A stretch of 64,000 nt of DNA from AP-15 sp963799085 (GTDB lineage Bacteria > Pseudomonadota > Alphaproteobacteria > ATCC43930 > CGMCC-115725). The stretch lies in the NCBI GenBank assembly GCA_963799085.1, contig CAWCWA010000013.1, forward strand, positions 62,001 to 126,000, read 5' to 3'. Both the position numbers and the translations under genes were made by a program. Under the pieces are notes generated by a model. The model ran no database searches. It was not told where the DNA came from and saw nothing but the letters and a program-made list of their open reading frames with translations. Below are positions 9,653 through 19,143 of the stretch, piece after piece. Numbering within the stretch: position 1 is the first letter of the stretch; the number at the start of each line of letters is the position of its first letter.

Positions 9653-9689
9653 CAAAAAGGAAGGGCCCCGTCCGGCTTTGGCGGGGCCC
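9653..9689 (-). terminator. Rho-independent terminator after the nitrilase gene
   Basis: A perfect eight-base stem (GGGCCCCG at 9663-9670 pairing with CGGGGCCC at 9682-9689) with an eleven-base loop is followed, on the minus strand, by a T-rich run (TTCCTTTTT). It lies between the nitrilase gene and the MATE start, and would separate their transcription. Confidence 0.75.
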
Positions 9690-9893
9690 GGGCATCGTCG
9701 CGTTTGCTTCAACCTAGAACGCGCGCATACCTCCGGCCCCGGCAGCGACGCCGCGCGAAAAAATAGTCCACATCAGTCGGAGTAATGCGCTCATGACGAC
9801 GGGTTTCTAGACCAGCATCGACCGCGGGTCAAACCTCATGCGGAAGGTTTCGATCCGACACTGACACACGGCGCCGGGAGGAATTGCCGGCCG

Positions 9894-10844
9894 CTAAACC
9901 TCGGTCCTGGCGCCGGTGCGGGCGGTGATCAGCCCGTAATGCTCGACGCGCCGGTGCTTCTCGAAATTGAAGACGGTGCGTCGGAGATAGTCGCCGCGGC
10001 CGAGGTCGAGATCGACGGCGATGACCTCGTCCTCCTCGCTCAACGCCTGCGCGGCGATCTCGCCGGTCGGCGCCACGATCGCCGAGCCACCGATCATCGG
10101 AAAGCCGTCCTCCGCGCCGCATTTCGCCGCCGCCAATACCCAGGCCGCGTTCTGATAGGCCCCGGCCTGCAATGACAGCAGATGGTGAAACATCCGCAGA
10201 TGTTCGGGCTCGCGGTGGTGGATGTTCTCGATCGGCGTGTTGTAGCCGAGCGCCACGATCTCGACCCCCTGCAGCCCCATGACGCGATAGGTCTCGGGCC
10301 AGCGCCGGTCGTTGCAGATGCACATGCCGACGACCGCGTCAAACGCGCGAAACACGTTGAAGCCCTCGTTCCCGACGTCGAAATAGCGCTTTTCGAGATG
10401 CTGGAACGGCGCCTGCGGCAGATGCTCGGAATGGCCGGGAAGGTGGATCTTGCGATAGCGGCCGAGGATCCGCCCGTCACGCCCAACAAGGATCGCGGTG
10501 TTGTAATGCCGCGCCTCGCCCTTCTCCTGCGTCAGTTCGGCATAGCCCAGATAGAACCCGACACCCAATTCCCGGGCGAGGTCGAAGAGCGGCCGCGTTG
10601 CGGCGTTCGGCATTTCGCGCTCGAAAAACCGGTCGATCTCGGCCTGGTCAGTCATCCACCAGCGCGGAAAGAACGTCGTCAGCGCCAGTTCCGGAAAAAC
10701 AACGAACCGCGCCCCCCGGCCATGCGCCTCGCGCAGCATCGCCACGAGCCGCCTGACGACCGAAGCCCGGTCGTCGGCAAGATGGATCGGCCCCAACTGG
10801 GCCACGGCGGCGTTCAATCTGCGAGCCAACCCGACCTCCCTCAC
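9894..10844 (-). CDS. Nitrilase-superfamily amidohydrolase, N-carbamoyl-D-amino acid hydrolase-like
   Basis: A cytoplasmic C-N hydrolase of 316 residues. The Glu-Lys-Cys triad is visible: E52 in VVFPELALTTFFPRW, K132 in YRKIHLPG and C177 in MCICNDRRWPE. That last motif and RWWMTDQAEIDRFFE are features of N-carbamoyl-D-amino acid amidohydrolases (hydantoin/pyrimidine degradation type), which release an amino acid, CO2 and ammonia. A dihydropyrimidinase-like gene exists at 48899, but the two are 39 kb apart. The start could be a few codons internal. Transcription probably ends at the hairpin at 9653-9689. Confidence 0.85.
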   Translation of the reverse strand: MREVGLARRLNAAVAQLGPIHLADDRASVVRRLVAMLREAHGRGARFVVFPELALTTFFPRWWMTDQAEIDRFFEREMPNAATRPLFDLARELGVGFYLGYAELTQEKGEARHYNTAILVGRDGRILGRYRKIHLPGHSEHLPQAPFQHLEKRYFDVGNEGFNVFRAFDAVVGMCICNDRRWPETYRVMGLQGVEIVALGYNTPIENIHHREPEHLRMFHHLLSLQAGAYQNAAWVLAAAKCGAEDGFPMIGGSAIVAPTGEIAAQALSEEDEVIAVDLDLGRGDYLRRTVFNFEKHRRVEHYGLITARTGARTEV

Positions 10845-10975
10845 GCAAGCGGCATCAAGTTCATTCTATAGCAACCGACCGGGTCATGCGATGCCGTCCG
10901 CCTCCTCCCCCTTCAACGAGCTCATCGAACGCGACGCCCAAGAAAGAGTGCGAGGAGTTACGCGACCTTCAGCTT

Positions 10976-11175
10976 TGTAAAAAATGCCGACACACCGGAG
11001 AGCATCGACCCCAGAAACAGACGGAAAATCTTATGTGTTTATGACAGGCATGATTCCTATCCTATTGATAATACAACTATGACGAGCTGCTATGCAAAAA
11101 AGACCGACACACCGGAGACAATCGACCCTGAAAATTGACGGAAAATCTTACGATCGTCTGACAATAGGATTTTTA
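10976..11175 (+). repeat. Tandem 117-base-spaced upstream repeats of the PEP-CTERM gene
   Basis: Two copies with a constant offset of 117 bases. Each opens with TG(T/C)AAAAAA followed by CCGACACACCGGAG (10976-11000 and 11093-11117), then ATCGACCC, ACGGAAAATCTTA (11021 and 11138) and TGACA (11042 and 11159). They precede the sigma-54-like promoter at 11204-11220 by roughly 90 to 240 bases, the right place for binding sites of an enhancer-binding activator. The surrounding 10845-11350 contains no gene. Confidence 0.65.
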
Positions 11176-11203
11176 TCACATTGGTATAGTTAATCGTTTT
11201 GAA

Positions 11204-11220
11204 CCGGCACGATATATGCA
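11204..11220 (+). promoter_or_regulatory. Sigma-54 (RpoN) type promoter
   Basis: The segment CCGGCACGATATATGCA carries GG and GC spaced by exactly ten bases (GG-N10-GC), with the -24 part GGCACG matching the consensus TGGCACG and the -12 part ATGCA close to TTGCA. It lies 137 bases before the ATG of the PEP-CTERM protein gene and downstream of two putative activator repeats. RpoN control of PEP-CTERM genes by the PrsK/PrsR system is known in other proteobacteria; its use here is inferred. Confidence 0.6.
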
Positions 11221-11356
11221 CGTTGGCTTAGGGCAATCCAAAAGAAAACCACGTTGCGTTATCTTCAAAACGGCTCCGGGAAAACCTGGGGAATTTGACT
11301 GTTTCGCCGCAACGAACGACACACGCGTGGAGTATCTTAAGGGGAGGAAAGTTACC

Positions 11357-12235
11357 ATGCAGAGCATCAGTACGAAGACGAAGATCAAAAGGTTTATTTT
11401 AGGTGCGGTCATTGTGGGAGCAGCATTCGGCGCGCCGAGCCATGGAAGGGCGGACGTCATTGTGTTGCCCCTCGCAGTTTGGTCGGGCACCGTTACCAGT
11501 GGTGGTTGTGTCCCCGGCAATCCCGGCTTCTGTTCTCAATCCTCTCAGGAAATCACCGGACCTGGCGTCACGGATAGTGGTCTATAGAAAGTTGTCGGAA
11601 AGAACTCTCCGCCGAAAATCACTGCTGACGCAGCGGTACCCGCAATATCTCCTCCGTTCAATGTTATTTCTGGGACTGCAGATGCGTCGTTGCTCTACAA
11701 TATACAGGTAGTGTGTACTGGTAGTTCGTGTGCGACTACGGTCCCGCTCAGCGTCACGGGCACGGTCGTGGTCTCGTCCAGCGGCGCTACCGCGTCCAGT
11801 GAGAGTAAGCTTATGGTCGGCTCGCGTCTGATCTTGGATGTGAGCTCAACAGACGGAATAAATACTGGTATTGGGCCTGGAGTTCCAGGGGGTATCACGG
11901 GCATATATACAGACACATTCACGGCGACCGTCGATTTTATCTACAATGTCCTCATGGAAGGACATGCTGATGCCACGACCTCACTGGGGCTGCAATCGGC
12001 AACTGCATTCATTGATCCTTTCTTTTTCGTTGATACCAGCTTTCCCGACGCGGAGCAGTACTCGATATTGACTAGCCCGGGAATCGGCAATATATCCCTC
12101 GTGCCTGAGCCGCCGGCTTGGGCGATGTTGCTTATCGGATTGGCAGGCCTCGGCTTCTTTGCGTATCGTGGGCCGAAGAAATGCTCTGCTATCATCGCAG
12201 TTGCGAGCATCGTCCGACCGATCCGTTTATCCTAA
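11357..12235 (+). CDS. PEP-CTERM sorting-domain protein with in-frame TAG
   Basis: An exported surface protein of about 292 residues. It starts at 11357 after GGGGAGGAAAG with a signal peptide (IKRFILGAVIVGAAFGAPSHGRA) and ends with the exosortase sorting signal: VPEPPAWAMLLIGLAGLGFF, then basic AYRGPKK. The C-terminal signal targets the protein for cleavage and probable anchoring or release with extracellular polysaccharide. A single TAG at 11585-11587 interrupts the frame after VTDSGL; the same frame continues KVVGKNSPPKITADAAVPAI without another stop, so this is a point nonsense codon, not a frameshift. A 17-residue tail follows the basic motif, which is longer than usual. No exosortase gene is in the window. 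Confidence 0.8.
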
Positions 12236-12288
12236 GGACAGCCGTGAGGCGGTACCCGGCTCCAACACCGCTGCTCCATTGTCGGCGT

Positions 12289-12346
12289 GAGCACGGCAGG
12301 ATGGGTTGAGCACGGTAAGGATGGGTTGAATGAAGTGAAACCCATC
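12289..12346 (+). repeat. REP-like hairpin repeat (GGATGGGTT type)
   Basis: Two tandem units GAGCACGG(C/T)A(A)GGATGGGTT at 12289-12307 and 12308-12327, the second followed by an inverted partner: GATGGGTT (12320-12327) pairs with AACCCATC (12339-12346) around an 11-base loop. This is the form of the widespread extragenic GGATGGGT...ACCCATC repeats of proteobacteria. A T-rich tail follows, so it may also act as a terminator for the PEP-CTERM gene. Confidence 0.6.
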
Positions 12347-12385
12347 ATTTTCCATCAACACCGGGCCAGGGCCCCTGCTTCCGGT

Positions 12386-12528
12386 TGATTGCGGAAATGT
12401 CGGCGGTAAAATTGCCATAATTCCATGATATTCGATGCCTATTGACCGCGAAAATGGGCTGCAGGCGGGACTATGGGCGGCAAATTTGCTGATAATTCGT
12501 TGCAAATAACAGCAAAAACAGCAAAACG
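12386..12528 (+). repeat. Dispersed repeat, copy A
   Basis: First of three copies of a repeat that I do not recognise. It begins GATTGCGGAAATGTCGGCG, TAAAATTGCCATAAT and ends ATTTGCTGATAATTCG, then GCAAATAACAGCAAAAACAG and CAAAACG. The 3' block can fold in two competing ways: ATTTGC with GCAAAT, or TTTGCTG with CAGCAAA. The middle 50 bases differ between copies. It lies between the PEP-CTERM gene and the 54-residue ORF. Confidence 0.75.
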
Positions 12529-12619
12529 CGGGCGGCCGCGGTGACCGCCTTTTGCGAAGCGTCATAAAGCAAAATTCTAGATAGAACAGACCCTGGAGCA
12601 ATCCCCGCCAAGGCGGCGT

Positions 12620-12784
12620 TCAGGCATCCGATTTCGGCTTTGGCGGAGCGCGACGGGGGACACGGCGGATCGGTGCGGACAACTTCCCCTTGACGTCATA
12701 ACCCCGTCGCTCAAGCGCGCCGACGATTTTTGAAGCGACGCGCCCCGACCGGCGCGCGAGCTTTTCAAGCTTGCTCTCGTCCAT
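12620..12784 (-). CDS. Small basic hypothetical protein
   Basis: An ORF of 54 residues starting MDESKLEKLARRSGRVAS and continuing IVGALERRGYDVKGKL to a Pro/Arg/Lys-rich end (PRRAPPKPKSDA). The helix-forming LEKLARRSG...ALERRGYDV pattern looks like genuine protein. The frame is also open upstream for about 19 codons (SDRWFQIGARLAIFQG) to a TAA, without an in-frame ATG, so the natural protein may be longer with a lost or rare start. Function unknown; a DNA-binding or RNA-binding role is only suggested by the charge. Confidence 0.4.
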   Translation of the reverse strand: MDESKLEKLARRSGRVASKIVGALERRGYDVKGKLSAPIRRVPRRAPPKPKSDA

Positions 12785-12875
12785 GCCCTGGAATATGGCG
12801 AGGCGAGCGCCAATCTGAAACCACCGATCACTGGCCCGGGAGCCGCTTTACCCCTCGAGCGTATGAAGATTTACG

Positions 12876-13281
12876 ATGGATAAATCGAAGAAACACAGGT
12901 TTTGCCGACCGCCTGAGTGCGGCGGCTGATGCGAAGAAGGCCCAACTGGAGCGGGCGGCGCAGGCGAGGTCGGCCGCCGAGACCCTGCCGCCGTTGAGCG
13001 GCGGACGGCGCGGGAGGAGATCAAGGCCGCCCGCGATGCCCGTAACGCCGAGCGAACCGCCGCCAGGTTGGCTGACCGAAGCTCGTCAGGCCGCGGCACT
13101 CGCCGCCGCCCAACTCGAAGAGGCTGCCGCTCGTGAGGCCGCCCTTAAGGCCGAACACGAGGCCGCCGAGGTGGAATTCGCCGAGCGGACCGCGCGCGAA
13201 GCCCGGCTCGAAGAAGAGCGGCAGGCCGCTCGCGACGCCCGCTACGCCGCCCGTAAAGCGCGGAAGCGAAAAGGCAGATAG
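12876..13281 (+). CDS. DUF6481-family Ala/Glu/Arg-rich helical protein (frame-disrupted)
   Basis: A highly charged, coiled-coil-like protein of about 130 residues. It begins MDKSKKHRF, then in the next frame ADRLSAAADAKKAQLERAAQ, then in another frame ERRTAREEIKAARDARNAER, and returns with LEEAAAREAALKAEHEAAEV and the ending ARDARYAARKARKRKGR. This pattern fits the DUF6481 family of alphaproteobacteria. Three single-base slips (an extra T near 12901, and breaks near 12985 and 13075) split the frame. Function is unknown for the family. It is flanked by copies A and B of the dispersed repeat. Confidence 0.6.
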
Positions 13282-13346
13282 GCACGGCACCAGGTAATGA
13301 CCGACCCATGCTCGCGGCCTCTGTTGGCGTCGCCCGGCCGCTCGAC

Positions 13347-13504
13347 TGATTACGGAAATGTCGGCGATAAAATTGCCATGATTGCATGATGGCAATGGCC
13401 TCGTTGGCGGCTCGTAAGGAAGGGGTCGCGAGGCGTCAGGTCGGGGCTATGGGTGAAGAATTTGCTGATAATTCGTTGCAAATAACAGCAAAAACAGCAA
13501 AACG
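13347..13504 (+). repeat. Dispersed repeat, copy B
   Basis: Second copy of the repeat, direct orientation, 158 bases. It has TGATTACGGAAATGTCGGCG, then ATTGCCATGATTGCATG and ATGGCAAT (a perfect eight-base inverted pair ATTGCCAT/ATGGCAAT), a variable middle, and the conserved end TTTGCTGATAATTCG, GCAAATAACAGCAAAAACAG and CAAAACG. It ends 21 bases before the stop of the convergent ABC transporter gene. Confidence 0.75.
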
Positions 13505-13525
13505 GCGCAGGCCGCATCGCTCCGG

Positions 13526-15320
13526 TTATGTGCCCGCCGCCAATTCCGCGGCGTCATGCTCGGGGGCGAACTGGGTGCGGTAATATCCGGCGAAAACGCC
13601 GTCGCGGCGCAGTAATTCGGCATAGGTGCCGGTCTCGACGACGGCGCCGTCACGCAATACGACGATCCGGTCGCAGCGCCGCACGGTCGACAGGCGATGG
13701 GCGATGATGAAGGTCGTGCGGCCCTCCATCAACCGCTCGATCCCGGCCATCACGGCGGCCTCGGTGGTCACGTCGAGCGAGGAGGTCGGCTCGTCGAGCA
13801 CCAGGATCGGAGCGTCGCGGAGCAATGCGCGGGCGATCGTCACGCGCTGCTTCTCGCCCTCCGACAGTGGCACGCCCGATTCGCCGATGACGGTGTCGTA
13901 ACCCTCGGGCAGCGAGGCCACCAGATCGTCGATCTGCGCCAGCCGCGCCGCCTCGGCGATCGCCCGGTCGTCGGCGCCCGGACGGCCATAGGCGATGTTG
14001 TCGCGCACCGAGAGCGGAAAGATCAGCGGCGGCTGCAACACCATCGCGATCTGACTGCGCAGCGATTTGAGCCGGTATTGCCGCACATCGACGCCGTCGA
14101 TCTCGACGCTGCCGGAGACGGGGTCGAAAAACCGCGGCAGAAGGCCCAACAGCGTTGATTTGCCGGCGCCGGTCGCTCCGACGATCGCGATCTTGGCGCC
14201 CGCCCGAACCTCGATGTCGACGCCGCTCAAGACCGGCATGTCCGGACGATAGCGGAAGTCGACGCTGCGCCAGGCGACCGCCCCCCGCGCCCCGGACGGA
14301 GGAAAGGAGAGGGCGCCGTCCTTGAGGTCGGGCTCGGTGTCGAGGATTTCAAAAACGCGGCGGGCGCCGATCCGGGCGCCGGCGATCAGGCCCCAGCTCT
14401 GCGTGATCTGGTTGATCGGCGCGTAGAGCTGGGCGAGGTAGGCGATGAAAACGATGAGCTGGCCGACCGTCAGATTGCCCGACATGACCGCGCGCGCGCC
14501 GGCATAGACGACAATCGCCGTGCCGCCCGCGATCACGACGTTGACGCTTCCCGAATAAAGCGTCTGCCAGCTGTAGAGCCGCAGGGTGGCGCGCAGGCTT
14601 TCGCCGCTCGCCCCCATGAAGCGGCGGTGTTCTTCCTCCTCCTTGGCGAAGGCCTGCACAACCTTGATCGACGACATCGCCCATTGAACGAGCGAATAGA
14701 CGCGGCTCTCCGTGGTGCGGACCTCGGTCGCGACCTCGACGATCCTGCGGTTGAAGAGGCCGATCAGCACGAACAGCACCGGCACGATCGTCAAGGCCAG
14801 CACGGTCAACAACGGGTCGAGCGGGAACAGCACGAGAAGCATGCCGGCCAGCAGCACCACGGCCGACAGGATCGGCAGGACGCCGTTCATGATGATCGTC
14901 TGCACGGCGAAGCTGTCGGCGGTAACCCGATAGAGGAGATCGCCAACCCGCTGGCGGTTGTGGAAGGCCAGCGAGAGGCGCTGCAGATGGGCGTAGAGTG
15001 CCCCGCGCAGATCGTTGACCATGCGTCTGCCCGACGCGGATCGTCGTGTAATTGTGCAATAGCGTCAGCGCGCCGGCGCCGAAATGCACAATCACCATCG
15101 CGATGCAGGCGAGCGCCAGCAGCCAGCCAGGGGAGGGCGGCGTGGTGCCCGCGAGCGCAAACGGCTTGCCACCCAGCACGTTGTCGATGACGACCTGCAG
15201 CGGCCAGGGCTTCAGCAATTCGAAGCCAGCGATCAGGAACACCTGCGCCAACGCCCAGGCGAGCTGTCCGCGATAGGGCTTCAGGTAGGGGGAGAGCTTG
15301 GCCAGCATGGGCATGACCAT
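13526..15320 (-). CDS. ABC exporter, fused permease and ATPase (one frameshift)
   Basis: A half-size exporter of about 598 residues of the MsbA / cyclic-glucan-exporter type. The N-terminal membrane domain begins MVMPMLAKLSPYLKPYRGQLAW and, after a single-base slip near 15020, continues MVNDLRGALYAHLQRLSLAFHN, the usual cytoplasmic loop. The C-terminal ATPase has Walker A GATGAGKST, the signature LSEGEKQRVTIARALL (S-E-G variant of LSGGQ), Walker B ILVLDEPTSSLD and the switch His in IIAHRLSTV. Its place next to the GH-GT2 gene and galE on the same strand suggests export of a polysaccharide or glycolipid. Confidence 0.88.
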
Positions 15321-15346
15321 CTGCGGACTGTGGCGCCGGCGTGCGG

Positions 15347-17933
15347 TCAGGCCGGGTTCGCCGCCGGCGCCGCCAGCGGTGCGGCCGCTCTCGGTTCGAG
15401 GGGGATCAGCCGCGCCTGTTTGGCTACGGTCTCGATGACGCGGTGCATCAGCCGGCCGAAGGCGACGAGCTGCACCCCCATCGCGACGAAACCGGCGATG
15501 CCGATTGCGGCAATCACGGCGGCAGCCACCGGCCAGTCGACGATCAGCGCCGCCGCCGTCAGTGCGGCACAGCTGCGCAGCAGAAAGACGGCGAAGCGGG
15601 AGAGCCGCATCGCACAGCGCACCCGCAGCAGACGCTTGGCGCCGCCGTGGTTTTCGGCGCAGACCAGCACCAATGCCCGGCTACACAATCCGCGCGCGAT
15701 CTTCAAATCCCAATGGCTCCAGCCGCTGTCGGCCACGACGAAATATTTCTGCGGGATCAGGAAATCCATCAAGCCGCCGAGCAGGGCCTCCTTCTCCGCG
15801 CCGAGCTCACTCCAGTAAGAGAGTAGCAGGGCGCGATCAGCCCAGGCGATGCAGCCGCGCTGCTCGGTCGCGACCGGCCCCGGATAAGGTTGCGCCCGCG
15901 TCTCGCGGAACCGCCATTTGAGCCGCTCCCAACCGCGCAGCAGCGGACCGAGATAGATCAGCAGCGCCACCAATGCCCGCGCCTTCAAGCCGCGGAAGCG
16001 CGGATCGATCGGGGCCTTGCGCGCGCCGTTGACGCAGAGCGCCCAGGTGCTCAGCAACGGCACGGTCAAAAGCCAGAACCAGCCGCCGCAGACGACGCCC
16101 GCCGCCGCCAGCAGCAGGGCCGCCGCACTCCATTCGAAGGTCAGCGGCAGAAAGGCGGTCAAGGAGGAGGGCGGCTCGTACATGGTCTGGAACAGGCCGC
16201 GCCCGAACACACCCGAGTAGATCACCGGCCTGCGCGACAGCAACAGCGCGGTCGACAGGTCGCCATAGATGCGGCCGAGCCACTTCGCCTGACCGAACAG
16301 GTTGAAGCGGAAGGGATGCTTGGAATAGACGAGCGCCTCGGCCTTGCCGTAGCCGCGCTGCTGGTTGAGGTAGGCTTTCACGGTATTGCGGCGGAAATGC
16401 CAGACGACCGCAGCCGGACTAAAGCCGATCGTGTAGCCCGCGTCCTGGAAGCGCCAGCAGATGTCGACATCGTCGCCGGCGGCGCGGTAGACGGGATCGA
16501 ACCCGCCCAATCGCATCAATATCTCGCGGCGAAAGGCCATGTTGCAGCCGGCGATGTGCTCGGCGGTTTCGTCGCTCAGGAGCACATGGGTCGGGCCGCC
16601 CGGCGAGACCGCGACCGCGGCCGGGACGAGGGCGTCCTCGGGCGGCGGAAAATTCGGGCCGCCACAGGCGGCAAGCCCGTTCCCCTCCATCTTGCCGACG
16701 AGGTATGTCAACCAGTCGGGGTCGGCGACGCAATCGCTGTCGGTATAGGCGACGATCTCGCCAGCGGCAGCCTCGGCGCCGACATTGCGCGCCGCGCTCA
16801 GCCCCTTGTTCGGCTGGCTGATGATGCGGCAATAGGGATAGCTCTCGGCAATTTCGAGGGTGCGGTCGCGCGAGCCGTCGTTGACGACGATGACCTCGTA
16901 ATCGGGGTAGTTCAGCACTTCGAGCGAGGCCAGGCACTGCTCCATCGTGCGTTCGGCGTTGTAGGCGCAGACCACGACCGACACCTTGGGATAGCGCTGC
17001 AGCGGTGGCGGCAAGGCCCCATGATATTGCCGCTCGATCTCGGCGAAGGCGGCCTTCGGCCGGCGCTCGCGGTCGACGAGGCCAAAGGCCCAATCCTCGA
17101 TCAGATGGCCGCCGGTGAACCACTCGTCGGTCCAGGCGAAGACGCAAGTGCCGGCGACCCCGGCGGCGAAGGCGGCATGGACTTGCCAGGACAGGATATC
17201 GCGCTGCCCCTCCTCGCCCTGGCGAACCGAATCGACGCCGAACTCGGTCAGCACCAGCGGCCGGTCGACGGCAAGGTTGTGCAGGCGGGCAACATAGCGG
17301 CGAAACGCGGTCTCGTCGTGCAGGTATACGTTGAAGCAGACGAAATCCGTGAAGTCGATCGTCAGATATTCGGTCGATGGAAAGTTGGCGTAGCTCACGA
17401 GCGCCTTGGGATGCTCCGCCCTGACTGCTGTGACGAGGCCGCGTAGAAAATGCCGCACCTTCTCGGCGCCGTGCCAGCGGATCATGTCGGGCGGTATTTC
17501 GTTGCCGACGAGATAGGCGAAGATCGCGGGATGCCGGCGGCAGGCGCGCACGCCTTCGAGCACCGCCTCGCGGACCTGAGCCGCGATCGCCGGGCCGTCG
17601 AGAAAGGTGACGTGTTGCGACCAGGGGAGCCCGACTCAGGAGCTTCAGCCCCTGGCGCTGGGCGGCGTCGAGCAGCCGCGGCGGCGGCACGGTGAAGACC
17701 CGCACGGTGTTGATCCCGGCCTGCCGCATCAGCGCGAAATCGCGCTCGACGGTGGCGGGCGAAGGGAATTGCGCGCCGTCTTCGCCCGCCGGGAAGGGGC
17801 CGTAGGTGACGCCCTTGACGAAATATTTCTGCTCGCCGACGAAGAAAAACTTGCCGTGCACCCGGATCGCTTCCGCTGCTGGCGCAAGCGGCGTGGGCGG
17901 TGCCATCACGTCGTCGGCTTCGATTATGGCCAT
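15347..17933 (-). CDS. Glycoside hydrolase - GT2 glycosyltransferase fusion, membrane-bound (one frameshift)
   Basis: About 860 residues with two catalytic parts. Residues 1-330 form a TIM-barrel hydrolase of clan GH-A type: KGVTYGPFP, AGINTVRVFTVPP, an acid/base Glu in LVGNEIPPDM and a nucleophile Glu in LVLTEFGVDS. Next comes a GT2 domain: VSVVVCAYNAERTMEQCL, NDGSRDRT, the DSD-type metal site in YTDSDCVADPDWL, GGFDPVYRAAGDDVDICWRF and a QQRGYG motif near the acceptor site, followed by several membrane helices. An extra base near 17637 breaks the N-terminal frame. It probably makes and trims an extracellular glucan or related polymer exported by the adjacent ABC protein. Start: MAIIEADD at 17933. 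Confidence 0.85.
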
Positions 17934-17986
17934 GCGTAACAACTCCCGGAAGGCGCGCCGCCGGCACAACGCGGGGGCCGGCGGAT

Positions 17987-18988
17987 TCATTCCTGGCGCG
18001 GCGAGGCTGCGACAGCCAGCTGCCAGGCAAGCGCTGTCTTGATGATCGTATCGAGGTCGGAGAGCCGCGGCCGCCACCCGAGAAGCTCGCGCGCGCGGGC
18101 GGGATCGGCGACGAGCCGCGGCGGATCGCCCGCCCGGCGTGCCGCCTCCCGCCGCGGCACCGGGCGGCCCGTTGCGCGCTCGACGGCGGCGATCACCTCG
18201 CGCACCGAATGGCCGCTACCCGTGCCGAGATTGAGCGTCGTGCTGACGCCGCCCGTGGCAAGGTATTCGAGCGCCTTGACATGGGCGGCGGCCAGATCCT
18301 CGACATGGATGTAGTCGCGGATCGCGGTTCCGTCCGGAGTCGGATAATCGGTCCCGAAGATCTCGATCGGTCCGCTTTGCCCCAGCGCCGCCCGGAGGAC
18401 GAGGGGAATCAGGCGCGTCTCCGGATCGTGGCGGCTGCCGGTCTCGCCGTCGCGGTCGGCTCCGGCTGCGTTGAAATAGCGCAGCGCCACATGGCGCAGC
18501 CCATAGGCCCGATCGTACCAGGAGAGCGCGCGCTCGACCGCGAGCTTGCTCTCGCCGTAGGGGTTGACCGGGGCTGCCGGCGTCGTCTCGTCGATCGGCG
18601 AGCGCTCAGGGGTGCCGTAAACAACGCAACTCGACGAAAACACGAGGCGGCCGACCCCAGCCTCGCGCATCGCGTCGAGGAGCATGAGGCTGCCGACCAG
18701 ATTGTTGCGGTAATAGAGCGCCGGATCGTCGACCAACTCGCCGACATAGGCGAAGGCAGCGAAATGCATGACCGCCGCGCACTCGTGCTCGCGAAGCGTC
18801 GCGCTGACGAGCGGGCGGTCGGCGATGTCGCCTTCGACGAGCGGCCCCCAGCGCACCGCCTCGCGGCTGCCGCGCGACAGATTGTCGAATGCGACCGGTC
18901 GGTATCCGGCTTGAGCCAGCAATTTGCAGACATGCGAGCCGATGTAGCCCGCGCCGCCGGTAATCAAGATCGACTCCACCATGACCAC
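17987..18988 (-). CDS. galE: UDP-glucose 4-epimerase
   Basis: Interconverts UDP-glucose and UDP-galactose in the cytoplasm. The 333-residue extended SDR is intact: TGGAGYIGSH at the N-terminus, SSSCVVYG with the catalytic Ser, and Tyr-x3-Lys in NPYGESK, then ALRYFNAAGAD and RDYIHVEDLA as in true GalE proteins. Start at 18988, or the second ATG at 18982. It follows the polysaccharide genes on the minus strand and is divergent from ugd; the 155-base space between holds both promoters. Confidence 0.95.
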   Translation of the reverse strand: MVMVESILITGGAGYIGSHVCKLLAQAGYRPVAFDNLSRGSREAVRWGPLVEGDIADRPLVSATLREHECAAVMHFAAFAYVGELVDDPALYYRNNLVGSLMLLDAMREAGVGRLVFSSSCVVYGTPERSPIDETTPAAPVNPYGESKLAVERALSWYDRAYGLRHVALRYFNAAGADRDGETGSRHDPETRLIPLVLRAALGQSGPIEIFGTDYPTPDGTAIRDYIHVEDLAAAHVKALEYLATGGVSTTLNLGTGSGHSVREVIAAVERATGRPVPRREAARRAGDPPRLVADPARARELLGWRPRLSDLDTIIKTALAWQLAVAASPRQE

Positions 18989-19143
18989 TCGCCGAAAGAA
19001 AACGCGTTAACGACACTATAACGGGGCATGTGCGTCACTTCTTCCGGTGTAATATCGGGCGGGCGCCGGCCGCTTGACGACACGGCTGGGAATAACGCGG
19101 CGGCGGCGCCGTTCTCCGCTGCATTCGGGCGAGGGCCAAGAGA

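Noticed and set aside
12386..12528. attC-like integron site for the dispersed repeat
   Set aside because: No GTTRRRY core sites and no L/R paired boxes; the inverted parts are short and internal.
12386..13504. CRISPR array from the repeated blocks
   Set aside because: Only two copies nearby, about 0.8 kb apart, with genes in between; no regular spacers or cas genes.
15890..17446. Plus-strand frame of 518 codons over the GH-GT2 gene
   Set aside because: Composition of an antisense shadow; the minus strand carries clear GH and GT2 motifs.
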